A stretch of 64,000 nt of DNA from CAYLLN01 sp964384375 (GCA_964384375.1 CAYLLN010000032.1:4757-68756); one strand, 5' to 3'. Positions 8,903 through 17,399 are shown, counted from the stretch's first letter. Numbers and translations are program-made. The notes: generated from the sequence alone by a model not told the origin.

Positions 8903-10018
8903 TCACTTCACCAGCGGTCGCAGCACCTTCTCCATCGCGTCCGCCTGACGCACGAAGCCCAGGTCGTTGGGATGCGAGCTATCGACCGTCCCTTCGTAGT
9001 CGTCCCCCAGCAAGTGCTCCCCTTCGATGTAGTACAGGTTTTTCTCACCGACGGCCTTCAGCTTATCGTAGGCAACCCGCAATGCCGCCCGACTCGTATC
9101 ATTCCGCTCACGTTTTGATTTGACGAGATGCGCGTCGGCATACGTCCGATCCTCGACCAGCACGATCGGCGTTTCTGGCCTTGCCTTGCGAAGCAGCGCG
9201 ACGAGCGGCTCGGTTCGCTCGGCCACCTCCGCTGCCGTCATGTTTGGCAGGCAATCGATCACGTACATTTCCGCGTCGATCTCAGCCAAGAGTTCGTTGA
9301 CGGCCTCTTCCATCTTGCCGTTGCCAGAAAATCCCAAGTTAATCACCGGCCGATTCAAACGCCGGCCGAGAATTGCCGTGTGAACCATCCCCGGTCGCGA
9401 CGCACAGGCCCCGTGCGTAATGCTCGTCCCATAGAACACGATCGGCTTCTCGGTTCCCTTCACTCGCGGCAGCGGGGAGAGTTTTGCAGTTTTGGCGATG
9501 CCGACTTCGACGCTCGAGACACCGTTATAGAGCGGAAGGTACAGGAGCCACTCGCGCCGCTCTGCTGGCAATCCCGCGACCAGAGAAGCGTTGTTCGTCT
9601 GAGCCGTTGGTCGGCCGTTGGCGACCCACCGCCAGCCGTGATCGGTCTTCACATACAAATCGACGCCGCTCACCCCGGTCGCTGGCATGTGCGGCATCGC
9701 CAGGTTCGCCTTCGTCAGCGTCCATCGGCAATGTACCGCGGGGGAATCGGTCGCGAACCGGACGCACATTCCGGCCGAATCGCGCGACAGGCCCCATACC
9801 GCGTCGCGTACCTTCCCCTCTGCCTTCGCCGGCAGCCGATCGTAGAGGGCCTTCACTTCGCTCCACCCTTGCCCCTCAATGCCGAGCGAGCGGATGTCGT
9901 ACCAAACAAGGTCTCCCTCCTCCTTGCCGAACTTCGGATCTAGCGACTCGGCAGCAGACGCTGAAATACAGAACAGTCCCACCACTGCGGCCGCCAACCA
10001 TGTCACGAAGCAACGCAT
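8903..10018 (-). CDS. Secreted SGNH/GDSL-type hydrolase
   Basis: 371 aa with an N-terminal signal peptide ending near SASAAES. The start was placed at the ATG directly before it. An N-terminal beta-rich domain (about 30-190) precedes the SGNH domain: GTSITHGACASRPGM carries the nucleophile serine, NLGFSGNGKME the oxyanion glycine/asparagine, and DSSHPNDLGF near the end the Asp and His of the triad. This layout is known for exported acetylesterases and related enzymes of planctomycetes. It probably deacylates carbohydrates outside the cytoplasm. The gene stands alone, convergent to the exopolysaccharide operon. Confidence 0.85.
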   Translation of the reverse strand: MRCFVTWLAAAVVGLFCISASAAESLDPKFGKEEGDLVWYDIRSLGIEGQGWSEVKALYDRLPAKAEGKVRDAVWGLSRDSAGMCVRFATDSPAVHCRWTLTKANLAMPHMPATGVSGVDLYVKTDHGWRWVANGRPTAQTNNASLVAGLPAERREWLLYLPLYNGVSSVEVGIAKTAKLSPLPRVKGTEKPIVFYGTSITHGACASRPGMVHTAILGRRLNRPVINLGFSGNGKMEEAVNELLAEIDAEMYVIDCLPNMTAAEVAERTEPLVALLRKARPETPIVLVEDRTYADAHLVKSKRERNDTSRAALRVAYDKLKAVGEKNLYYIEGEHLLGDDYEGTVDSSHPNDLGFVRQADAMEKVLRPLVK

Positions 10019-10304
10019 GTAGCACCCTTTATTTCTTTTGACGGAGAGTACGGATCCATATTCTTGCTCTGTTTCCGCGAAAGCGTCCCATGCCGGCCCC
10101 GCACTACTTATCAAGAGCTTGCCCTAGCGTAAGGTCTTGCGGCCACGCGTCCAACTCCCGGCTTGTCGATCCCTGTCGATCGAATTTCCCAAAAACGGCA
10201 AATCGTCGTCGGTGTCTTGTCAAATCGGGCCAATTTCCTTCGATTACCAGGTAGAGAGCCAGATTTCGCTCATTGAAGGATTCCCTGAACCATAGGAGCA
10301 TCCC
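10019..10304. other. Divergent intergenic region
   Basis: 286 nt between the SGNH hydrolase and the SRPBCC gene, which point away from each other, so both promoters should lie here. A TAGGAGC ribosome site precedes the plus-strand gene. I see no repeat, RNA gene or clear operator. Confidence 0.5.
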
Positions 10305-10760
10305 ATGTCGGCCACCGGCACCGTCCGCCTGCATCGTGTCCTCAAGGCCCCGCCCCAACGCGTGTACAAGGCGTTTCTCGACCCAGAAGCCATGGCCAAA
10401 TGGCTGCCTCCGCACGGGTTTACGGGCAAGGTGCATCAGGTGGATGCCCGCGTGGGGGGGGCGTACAAGATGTCGTTCACGAACTTCAGCACGGGCAAGA
10501 GCCAGTCGTTCGGCGGCTCGTACCTCGAGCTCGTCCCGAACGAACGCATCCGCCATACCGACAAGTTCGACGATCCGAATCTCCCCGGCGAAATGGTCGT
10601 GACCGTCTCGCTCCGGCAAGTGGCGTGCGGAACGGAGTTGTCGATTGTGCAGGAAGGGATTCCCCCGATGATTCCCGTCGAGTTCTGCTACCTCGGCTGG
10701 CAGGAATCGCTCACGCTGCTCGCCCATGTCGTCGAGCCGGAGATTCCCGACGGCGCGTAA
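10305..10760 (+). CDS. SRPBCC/AHSA1-family protein
   Basis: 151 aa. VRLHRVLKAPPQRVYKAFLD followed by AMAKWLPP is the typical start of the AHSA1 (Aha1 C-terminal-like) START-fold family. The internal GGAYKMSF and the C-terminal GWQESLTLL helix also fit. Members form a hydrophobic cavity, and many are of unknown substrate. The ATG follows TAGGAGC. The gene is monocistronic and convergent with hisI. No further function can be given. Confidence 0.8.
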   Translation: MSATGTVRLHRVLKAPPQRVYKAFLDPEAMAKWLPPHGFTGKVHQVDARVGGAYKMSFTNFSTGKSQSFGGSYLELVPNERIRHTDKFDDPNLPGEMVVTVSLRQVACGTELSIVQEGIPPMIPVEFCYLGWQESLTLLAHVVEPEIPDGA

Positions 10761-10789
10761 AAGGACTTAGCTCGCAGCAGTTCCTACGG

Positions 10790-11182
10790 CTATTTTCGAT
10801 ACACGGTTGCCGGATCGACCAGCCGCAGAAGCACGACTTTTAGCGAGTCTCCAGCGACTTCGCGGAAGAAGCAGCTGCGGTACCCTTCGTGGCAAGCAGC
10901 ACCTTCCTGCTCGACTTTGAGAAGGATCGTGTCGGCATCGCAATCGACATAGATGCCCCGCACTTGCTGCACGTGGCCGCTCTCTTCCCCTTTGCGCCAT
11001 AGCTTGCCCCGGCTGCGGCTGTAATAAACGGCCCGGCCGGTCGCCTGCGTCTCGGCAAAGGCCTCGGCATTCATCCAGGCGAGCATCAGCACCTCGCCCG
11101 TAGCGGCATCCTGAGCGATAGCAGGCAAGAGACCGTCGCCGCGGCTGAAGTCCGGGCCGGTCGCGTTCTCGTTGGCGTTCAT
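10790..11182 (-). CDS. hisI: Phosphoribosyl-AMP cyclohydrolase (histidine biosynthesis)
   Basis: 130 aa. The family core is complete: VLMLAWMNAEA, the signature YYSRSRGKLWRKGEESGH, the metal-binding DCDADT, and the conserved CHEGYRSCFFR. It opens the purine ring of phosphoribosyl-AMP, the third step of histidine synthesis. There is no HisE domain, so phosphoribosyl-ATP pyrophosphatase must be encoded elsewhere. ATG at 11182 follows GAGGAACTG; an upstream TTG (11197) is less likely. It is not in a histidine operon here. Confidence 0.93.
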   Translation of the reverse strand: MNANENATGPDFSRGDGLLPAIAQDAATGEVLMLAWMNAEAFAETQATGRAVYYSRSRGKLWRKGEESGHVQQVRGIYVDCDADTILLKVEQEGAACHEGYRSCFFREVAGDSLKVVLLRLVDPATVYRK

Positions 11183-11491
11183 CAGTTCCTCAGGCAAAAT
11201 CGTTGCATTCCAACCCGCATTCTACGCGACTCCACCGCGCCCGCGGCAGGGCTCACCCGACCCGTACAACAGGGCCGCTCACTACAAACCATCAGCCGCG
11301 ACTGCCGGGCATGCCGCGCAGAACCCGCTTGGCAGTTACGGACCACGTAGAGGGACTTTTGCTGCCGAGCTCGCGTTCACGGCATTCCGCCTGCCGATAA
11401 CTGCTTCGATTCCGCATTGTGTCAGCAGCGTCGCGTCGGCGACGTCGCGTCACTGGTGTCAAGCGCCAGCCAACGGGAAGGGATCAATTTC
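11183..11491. other. Divergent intergenic region
   Basis: 309 nt between hisI and the next glycosyltransferase. The only structure noted is the CG-rich direct repeat CGTCGCGTC...GACGTCGCGTC near 11430-11452. No RNA gene or clear promoter is visible. Confidence 0.4.
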
Positions 11492-12136
11492 GTGAACGAC
11501 TCGCTCAGCATCGTGGTTCCTGTCCGCAACGCCGAAGCGACGCTGGCCAGCCAGATCGGCCGGCTGCTCGACATCCTTCCCGATCTCACCGGCCGCTTCG
11601 AGATTGTTCTCGTCGATGACGCTTCGACGGACCACACCGTCGAACTGGCCCGCGAACTGGCCGCACAGTATCCGCAACTGCGGCTCGTGCGGCATCGAGA
11701 TGTCCGCGGCAAAGAAGCGGCCGTGCGGACCGGCCTGCAATGGGCGAGCGGTCGTATCGTGTTTGTGCAGGAGGATCCCGCTGCGATCAGCATAACCGAT
11801 CTGCGTCGGCTCTGGTCGCTGCGCGAGAATGAAGAGGTCGTCGTGACCAAAGCGGAAGGACGCCCCAGCGCCTTCGACGATCGGCTGCTGGATCGCCTCG
11901 CCCGCTGGGGCCGGGCATTGCAACGTGAAGCGGCGCGCGCGAAAGGGATTCACATGCTCCGCCGCGATGCCGCGATGCAATTGCTCGCCGATGACTCGGC
12001 CGACAGCGAGCCGTCGAATGCGCAGCCCTCCGCAGAACAATCGCAAGCGCGCGCCGATCAATCGCACGACGCTCCGCGCCCGCGTCGCTCCGGAACATTT
12101 TTGCGGCATCTGAAGAATCTGGCGCTCGGTGAATAG
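11492..12136 (+). CDS. Small glycosyltransferase family 2 protein
   Basis: 214 aa from GTG at 11492, preceded by GGGAAGGGA; an in-frame TTG/ATG region further up (from 11417) lacks a ribosome site. SIVVPVRNAEATL and VLVDDASTDHTVELA are the N-terminal half of a GT-A domain. The third motif is GRIVFVQEDP instead of a DxD, and the C-terminal half is replaced by a Ser/Gln/Ala-rich, probably disordered stretch. It may be a degenerate or regulatory glycosyltransferase. Confidence 0.65.
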   Translation: MNDSLSIVVPVRNAEATLASQIGRLLDILPDLTGRFEIVLVDDASTDHTVELARELAAQYPQLRLVRHRDVRGKEAAVRTGLQWASGRIVFVQEDPAAISITDLRRLWSLRENEEVVVTKAEGRPSAFDDRLLDRLARWGRALQREAARAKGIHMLRRDAAMQLLADDSADSEPSNAQPSAEQSQARADQSHDAPRPRRSGTFLRHLKNLALGE

Positions 12137-12645
12137 CGGAAATCGGCGCGCGAAAAAAATGCATCGCGCCCTTGCTTGACAATTCTTGTCTCCTTCGCAC
12201 AATACGCCCTATTCGTTAACGCGACATCGCGATCAGCGAGCGACATGCACGCTGTCACGCAAGTGATAGCAACGCCGCCAGCCGGATCGCAGCGCGTGGA
12301 GCAGATTTCCTAATCGGCTGGTCCGCACTTTTCCGCGGAGCCAGCGCAAGCGTTCTCGCAGTCAGCTTCTTTCCCTGCAATTCGCTACGCTTTGGGTGCG
12401 CGCCGGCCGCGCACGACAGATGAATCATTGACTTCTCGTGCTCGCTTCACGAAATCACGAAGGTTTCTCGCGAGCGACGGGTGTTATTGCGGCAGAGTTC
12501 TCATGCAAGCTGGGGGCGACGACTGACGGGAACGACAGTCGGCGACCTTGGTCGAGGAACGGAAGCCCCCCCACATTTTGCATGACGAATGACGAGCGCT
12601 GCCCCTGCCAGCCTTAAGGTGCGCCCCGCGATATAATGCGGACGT
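12137..12645. other. Long intergenic region with promoter-like site and hairpin
   Basis: 509 nt without a credible ORF. TTGACA at 12176-12181 and CACAAT at 12198-12203 resemble a sigma-70 promoter on the plus strand. A hairpin GCTGGTCCGC...GCGGAGCCAGC (about 12318-12349, one bulged base) follows about 110 nt later. A small RNA or long leader is possible; I recognise no known RNA family. A second promoter lies at the far end, next to folK-panC. Confidence 0.4.
12632..12637 (+). promoter_or_regulatory. Perfect TATAAT -10 box, 8 nt before the folK-panC ATG
   Basis: TATAAT ends at 12637 and the ATG is at 12646. Transcription would therefore begin at or within a base or two of the start codon. 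No Shine-Dalgarno sequence fits between them. This suggests a leaderless mRNA; the -35 is weak. Confidence 0.5.
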
Positions 12646-13971
12646 ATGACGCACTCTCTCCTGGGGCTGGGATCGAATCTCGGCGACCGTGTCGGTAATT
12701 TGCTGCGTGCCGTTGGCCAGTTGCGCCGCCTGCCGCGAACGAAGGTCGTCAAGGTCAGCCCCTTCGTCGAGACGCGGCCGATCGGTGGACCAGTGGGTCA
12801 GGCCAACTTTTTTAATGGCGTAGCAATTGTTGATACTGCACTTTCCGCAGCCGACTTGCTCGCAGGATTGCAGGCAATTGAAAACTTGCTGGGCCGCGAG
12901 CGAAGCGAGCGCTGGGGACCGCGGACGATCGACCTCGATTTGCTGCTGTTTGGGCAGGAAGTGATCGAGACGGCAAATCTCGTTATACCGCATCCGCGTC
13001 TGCCCGAGCGGCGGTTCGTCCTCGATCCGGCAGCAGCGATTGCGGGAGACTGGGTTCATCCCACGAACGGAAAGTCGCTGGAACTTTTGCTCGACGAGTT
13101 GCCGCCTGCTTCATCTGGTGAACTCGGCATTCGCGTGGCGACGAGCGCCATCGACATCCAGTCCACAGCGCTGGCGTGGCGAAGTGCGGGAAGCCGCGTC
13201 GGGCTGGTGCCGACGATGGGTGCGCTGCACGAAGGACATTTGAGCCTTGTCCGCGCGGCTCGAGAAAAGTCCGACGTCGTCGTCGCGACAATCTTTGTCA
13301 ATCCGACGCAATTTGGGCCCAACGAAGATTTTGGAAAATATCCACGCACGCTCGATGCCGACTTGCAGGCGCTGTCGGATACCGGCTGCGATTGGGTCTT
13401 CGTCCCTGAGCGGGAGGAAATGTATCCGCCCGGCGCGACAACGATGGTCGAGCCCCCTGCCGTCTCGCAGCCGCTAGAGGGCGTCTGCCGGCCGGGCCAT
13501 TTCCGCGGCGTTGCGACGATCGTGCTCAAGCTCTTCCATCTGATCCCCGCTACGGCTGCCTTTTTTGGTCAAAAAGACTTTCAGCAAGTCTGTGTCATTC
13601 AGGGCATGGTTCGCGACCTCAACGTCCCAATCGAAATCGTCGTTTGCCCGACCATCCGCGAGGCCGATGGCCTGGCGATGAGCAGTCGCAATCGGTATCT
13701 TTCGCCCGCCGAGCGGCAGCAAGCGGTTGCCTTGTCGCGAGCGCTATCCGAGGCTGAGCGACTGGTGAAGGGGGGCGAGCGCGATGCGGCTAAGGTTCGC
13801 GCTGCGATGCGGAATATCCTCTCGTCAGCCGGGATCGAACGAGTGGACTACGTAACCGTGGCCAATCCCGACACGCTCGCCGAGATCAACCAAATCAGCG
13901 GGGCCGCAGTCGCATTGATCGCCTGCTTCGTCGGCTCGACGCGGCTGATCGACAACCTGCGTCTGACATAA
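12646..13971 (+). CDS. folK-panC: FolK-PanC fusion: HPPK and pantothenate synthetase
   Basis: 441 aa. Residues 1 to about 155 are a complete HPPK (folate pathway pyrophosphokinase): GLGSNLGDR (7-15), RWGPRTIDLDLLLFG (89-103) and IPHPRLPERRFVL. Residues about 165 to 441 are a full-length PanC, which joins pantoate and beta-alanine using ATP: PTMGALHEGH (189-198), FVNPTQFGPNEDF, FFGQKDFQQ and SSRNRYL. The linker is about 10 residues, and no stop or frameshift separates the halves. It is followed by lgt and purU in the same direction. Fusing a folate and a coenzyme A pathway enzyme is unusual. Confidence 0.93.
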   Translation: MTHSLLGLGSNLGDRVGNLLRAVGQLRRLPRTKVVKVSPFVETRPIGGPVGQANFFNGVAIVDTALSAADLLAGLQAIENLLGRERSERWGPRTIDLDLLLFGQEVIETANLVIPHPRLPERRFVLDPAAAIAGDWVHPTNGKSLELLLDELPPASSGELGIRVATSAIDIQSTALAWRSAGSRVGLVPTMGALHEGHLSLVRAAREKSDVVVATIFVNPTQFGPNEDFGKYPRTLDADLQALSDTGCDWVFVPEREEMYPPGATTMVEPPAVSQPLEGVCRPGHFRGVATIVLKLFHLIPATAAFFGQKDFQQVCVIQGMVRDLNVPIEIVVCPTIREADGLAMSSRNRYLSPAERQQAVALSRALSEAERLVKGGERDAAKVRAAMRNILSSAGIERVDYVTVANPDTLAEINQISGAAVALIACFVGSTRLIDNLRLT

Positions 13972-13995
13972 CCATTCCTTCAGGGACGATTTGCG

Positions 13996-15288
13996 GTGCG
14001 CTCCACGCTCTTTGTCATTCCCGCTGAACTCGCCGGTGTGCCTGTCTTCGGCATCGGCTGGCTGCTGCTCGCGTGGGTCATCGTTAGCGTGATCGGTTTG
14101 CTGATTCTCGCGCGGCGGCAGGGATGGAACCGGGACACGGCCGGTTCGATTCCGTTCCTGCTGATCGTTGCCGCCGCCATCGCTTTCGTCCTGCCGATGC
14201 TCGTCGAGAACTCGCCCGGCGGCGTCCGCGGCATTCCGGTCCGTGGGTTCGGCGTGATGTTCATGCTGGCGGCGATCGCGGGCGTCGGACTGGCTGCCTA
14301 TCGCGCACAGCAGATCGGCATGGACCCCGAGATCATCATCTCGCTTTCGTTCACCATGCTTTTGGCCGGCATCATTGGAGCGCGAGTGTTTTACGTCGTG
14401 CAGTACTGGCACGAGTTCGCACGCCCTTCCTTCGCTGAAACCTTGCAAGCCCTGGCCAACTTCACAAAAGGAGGCCTCGTTGTGTACGGCGCGGTCCTCT
14501 TCGGCCTGCCCGCCGGCATCTGGTTTCTACACCAACGCAAGCTGCCGATCCTGCCGATGGCGGACCTGATCGCTCCCAGCATGGCTCTGGGACAAGCGAT
14601 CGGCCGCGTTGGCTGTTTCCTCAATGGCTGCTGCTATGGCGGGGTTTGCCTTGCGTCGTCGCTGGGGATGACGTTTCCTGCCGGCAGCCCGCCGTACGAA
14701 CAGCACGTGCAGCAATACGGCTGGCACAGCGGTGTGTGGCTGGAAGAACAGAACGGCGCCGTCCGCATCGGCTATGTCGCTCCCGGCGGAGCTGCCGAAT
14801 CGGCGGGCCTGATCGCCGGGCAAACGGTCACTTACATCGGCGGTTCAAAGGTTGAATCGCTCGTCCAGGCCCGCGACCTCTTACGAGAATCCCGCAAGGC
14901 GTTCGAGATCGAACTGGCCGACGAAAGTGTGCATCGCTGGTCGATCGAAACGACACCGGCCAGGAGCGTGCCGATCCACGCCACTCAGATCTACGCGGCG
15001 ATCGACGCGGGACTGCTCGCGCTTCTCCTCTGGGCGTACTACCCGTTCCGCCGCCGCGACGGCGAGGTGTTTGCGATCCTCGTCACGCTGCACCCAATTT
15101 CGCGGTTTCTGCTCGAAGTGATCCGCAACGACGAGCCAGGCCGCTTCGGTACGGAACTCACCATCGCCCAGTGGATCAGCATCGCGATTCTGGCGGCAGC
15201 CGGCGTGCTATGGTGGTATATCGAGAGGCAACGTCCCTTGTCACCAGTCCCTGGTCACATGCAGGTTCCAGCGACCGGTGACAACTGA
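13996..15288 (+). CDS. lgt: Prolipoprotein diacylglyceryl transferase with inserted PDZ-like domain
   Basis: 430 aa from GTG, against about 270-300 aa for usual Lgt. Membrane helices and the signature GRVGCFLNGCCYG (203-215) are present, and the conserved PIHATQIY (326-333) resumes only about 110 residues later. Between them lies a PDZ-like segment (about 253-315; VAPGGAAESAGLIAGQTVTY). The enzyme transfers diacylglycerol from phosphatidylglycerol to the lipobox cysteine of prelipoproteins. The insert sits in a periplasmic loop, so it could bind substrates. The last ~15 residues run into an interspersed repeat (GGTCAC.../GTGACAACTGACC). Confidence 0.88.
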   Translation: MRSTLFVIPAELAGVPVFGIGWLLLAWVIVSVIGLLILARRQGWNRDTAGSIPFLLIVAAAIAFVLPMLVENSPGGVRGIPVRGFGVMFMLAAIAGVGLAAYRAQQIGMDPEIIISLSFTMLLAGIIGARVFYVVQYWHEFARPSFAETLQALANFTKGGLVVYGAVLFGLPAGIWFLHQRKLPILPMADLIAPSMALGQAIGRVGCFLNGCCYGGVCLASSLGMTFPAGSPPYEQHVQQYGWHSGVWLEEQNGAVRIGYVAPGGAAESAGLIAGQTVTYIGGSKVESLVQARDLLRESRKAFEIELADESVHRWSIETTPARSVPIHATQIYAAIDAGLLALLLWAYYPFRRRDGEVFAILVTLHPISRFLLEVIRNDEPGRFGTELTIAQWISIAILAAAGVLWWYIERQRPLSPVPGHMQVPATGDN

Positions 15289-15306
15289 CCAATGACAAGT
15301 GACCGA
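15276..15306. repeat. TGACCAATGACAAGTGACC-type repeat, copy 1
   Basis: GTGACAACTGACCAATGACA-type sequence at the lgt/purU junction. Related words (GTCATTGGTCATTTGTCATT, CAAATGACAAGTGACGAG) fill the gap after groEL at 46858-46945. It supplies the end of lgt and a spurious upstream ATG (15292) for purU. Confidence 0.55.
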
Positions 15307-15309
15307 TTC

Positions 15310-16164
15310 ATGCAGATCATCATCACCGCCGTTGGCCCCGACAATGTTCGCCTGGCGGACCCGATCATTCACTATCTGACCGGGCAAGGGGCGAACATTG
15401 CCGAGATACAGATGTACGACCATGACGAAGAGGCGCTCTTCGCCATGCTCCTGCGGATTCATCTGCCGTCAGCACAACTCGGTGAGATCCGCCATGCTCT
15501 GGCCGAAATCGGCAAGCTGAAGAAGCTGTCGATTCGCGTTTGGTCGCCCGATGAGCGCGCAACTCGTCCGCGGCTGGCAATCTGCGTGACGATGCGGCCC
15601 GAGACCCCGCTCGCGCTCTTGCGGGCGATTCGCGACGGCCAGATCAAGGCCGATGCCGCCGTGATGATCGGTAACCGGCCTGCTCTTCGCGGCATCGCGG
15701 AGCAGTTCAACGTGGCGTGGGAAATGATCGGCGACGACGAGGGGCGAGCCGACGATGAACGGTTGCTCGCGATTCTCGACGAGCACGAGGTCGATTACGT
15801 GATTCTTGCCCGCTACATGCGCGTGCTCCCCGCGGCCAGCTGTTGGAAGTATGCCGGTGGGAGAATTATCAACCTGCACCACGGCCTATTGCCCAGCTTC
15901 CCAGGACCGCGCCCGTATCACGACGCCTATGCCGGGCGGATGCTCACCTACGGGGCGACGTGTCACTTCATCGTGCCGGAACTCGATGCCGGCAATCAGA
16001 CGATCAACCAATCGACGTACACCGTGCCGCCGGGGATGAAGCTGGAAGAGATCATCCGGATCGGCCAAGAGGACAACGAGCCGCGATGTCTCGTCGAGGG
16101 GGTTCGCCGCGTCGTCGATCGGGAAGTGCAGTTACACTTCCACCGGGTCGTGGCTCGGAAGTAA
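15310..16164 (+). CDS. purU: Formyltetrahydrofolate deformylase
   Basis: 284 aa. An N-terminal ACT-like domain (about 1-75; ITAVGPDNVRLADPI) is followed by a formyltransferase domain: ICVTMRPE, NRPALRG, VILARYMRVLPA, then INLHHGLLPSFPGPRPYHDA and GATCHFIVPELDAGN. These carry the Asn, His and Asp of the catalytic centre. The enzyme hydrolyses 10-formyl-THF to formate and THF. ATG at 15310 was chosen because the upstream ATG (15292) lies inside a repeat. The C-terminal domain is a little more divergent than in proteobacterial PurU. Confidence 0.88.
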   Translation: MQIIITAVGPDNVRLADPIIHYLTGQGANIAEIQMYDHDEEALFAMLLRIHLPSAQLGEIRHALAEIGKLKKLSIRVWSPDERATRPRLAICVTMRPETPLALLRAIRDGQIKADAAVMIGNRPALRGIAEQFNVAWEMIGDDEGRADDERLLAILDEHEVDYVILARYMRVLPAASCWKYAGGRIINLHHGLLPSFPGPRPYHDAYAGRMLTYGATCHFIVPELDAGNQTINQSTYTVPPGMKLEEIIRIGQEDNEPRCLVEGVRRVVDREVQLHFHRVVARK

Positions 16165-16228
16165 TTCCGTGAAATGTCACGGAACAATATCCGCGATATT
16201 TCGTGGACAGTCCGTCACATATAACGGA
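16165..16228. terminator. Three small hairpins between convergent genes
   Basis: TTCCGTGA-aatg-TCACGGAA (16165-16184), AATATC-cgc-GATATT (16186-16200) and TCCGT-n8-ACGGA (16211-16228) follow one another between purU and the convergent small gene. No strong T-run follows. They may serve as a two-way terminator or as paired protein sites. Confidence 0.45.
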
Positions 16229-16230
16229 AT

Positions 16231-16443
16231 TTAGTTCCACTCGTGCGACCGGCGCTGCCGCTCGCGACGGCGAGCCACCTGCTGCACGGCCTGCTCGTAG
16301 GCCACCCGATAGATATCCGGCGTTTGCCCACCAGCGGCCGTTGCCACCAGAGCCCGGCCCGGAACCACGGCAAATCCAGCCGTGCTGCGTACGGAGGCGG
16401 TAGGCTCTTCGATCAGAAAACGGCGGATGCGGTTGGCAAACAT
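16231..16443 (-). CDS. Small hypothetical protein
   Basis: 70 aa from the ATG at 16443; a second ATG at 16467 would add 8 residues. The N-terminus (MFANRIRRFLIEEPTASVR) and the basic C-terminal helix (VAYEQAVQQVARRRERQRR) have a normal protein composition, unlike shadow frames nearby. I recognise no domain. It ends convergent to purU. No clear ribosome site supports the start. Confidence 0.5.
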   Translation of the reverse strand: MFANRIRRFLIEEPTASVRSTAGFAVVPGRALVATAAGGQTPDIYRVAYEQAVQQVARRRERQRRSHEWN

Positions 16444-16890
16444 GGTAGAACTCGAAGGGAAGGACATGGTGCGGCGGCCAAGGTGGCGGCTGCCGCGGCA
16501 GGTAGGAAACGTCGTGGCGAAACATCACCAAGATGATGCCATTGGTCGTTATCGACCTCGCCGCGGAAGCCGTTTGAGAAGCAATGCGACTTGCGTGCCA
16601 ATCGTTGCTAGCGGCCTAGTTTCGCGCGGTCCCGTTTCGGTTAGCCGCCGTTACAACCGCTACAACAATTCACGTTTTCGTGTTGCCTACATTTTGACGA
16701 AACCTATACTTTTGCAATTATGCCGACCCTGGATGCGGGAGGCTTCTTACGTTCAGCCCGCGATGCTGACTGGTTTTTGGCCGGAGGTTTCGCAGAAACC
16801 TGATGAGTAGGCACTTGCCCGGCGCCTCCCTCGTCCGCGACGATTCGCGGCAGGCAGCCAGGCGTCGGCTCATCGAAAGGAGTCCTGGTT
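16444..16890. other. Intergenic region with promoter of the cysteine-rich gene
   Basis: 447 nt. TTGACG at 16694-16699 and AATTAT at 16716-16721 (16-nt spacing) give a plausible sigma-70 promoter for the cysteine-rich gene. This would leave a leader of about 160 nt that ends in GAAAGGAG before ATG 16891. No other gene seen. Confidence 0.45.
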
Positions 16891-17361
16891 ATGTCGAGCG
16901 CAATGCTTCTAGAACGTGCCCCGCAAGCGGTCGGGGCAACCAACTTTGGCTTCCAGGCCGGAACCGTGCCTGCCGGAACGCCCGCCAACTGGTGCGTCTT
17001 GCCCCGTTGCGAACTGCGGTTCGAAAAGTGCAGCGGCGGGTTCAAGATTCACTGCTGCTGCGAGGACGAAATCGCCTGCGCAACCCTGCAGAATCTCTGC
17101 AAGATGGTTTGCGACGGCCTTTGTAGCTGCTGCTGCACCTGCAACGGCATTCCCTGCTGCCAGATCAATCTGTGCCAGGGGAATTGCAAGTGCGAGCTCA
17201 CGAAGGACGGCTGCTGCATCTCATGCACCAGCGGCGACAAGGCCTGCTGCGAAATGCTGCAAGCCTGCTGCGACTGCCTCTCGTGCTGCTGCGAGAACGG
17301 CTGCTGCTGCTACATCTCGTTCGGCAACACGGCGGTCTGCTGCGGCACGTGCGCTGCCTAA
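16891..17361 (+). CDS. Extremely cysteine-rich small protein
   Basis: 156 aa with 36 cysteines (23%), from residue 35 to the end, in CC, CCC and CxC groups (CSCCCTC, CCENGCCC-like clusters). No signal peptide, lipobox or known domain is seen. The first 34 residues are cysteine-free. The density recalls metallothionein-like metal binding or a disulfide-rich structural protein, but no family is recognised. ATG follows GAAAGGAG. A perfect intrinsic terminator follows at 17400. It converges on a ChrA transporter that closes a sulfate-uptake gene series, so a link to sulfur or metal status is possible (inference). Confidence 0.8.
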   Translation: MSSAMLLERAPQAVGATNFGFQAGTVPAGTPANWCVLPRCELRFEKCSGGFKIHCCCEDEIACATLQNLCKMVCDGLCSCCCTCNGIPCCQINLCQGNCKCELTKDGCCISCTSGDKACCEMLQACCDCLSCCCENGCCCYISFGNTAVCCGTCAA

Positions 17362-17399
17362 GCAACTGCACGAGTTGCCGGTCCGACGATCGTTCACTT

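Noticed and set aside
15292..15309. Upstream ATG for purU
   Set aside because: Lies inside an interspersed repeat and adds residues not seen at the start of the ACT-like domain.
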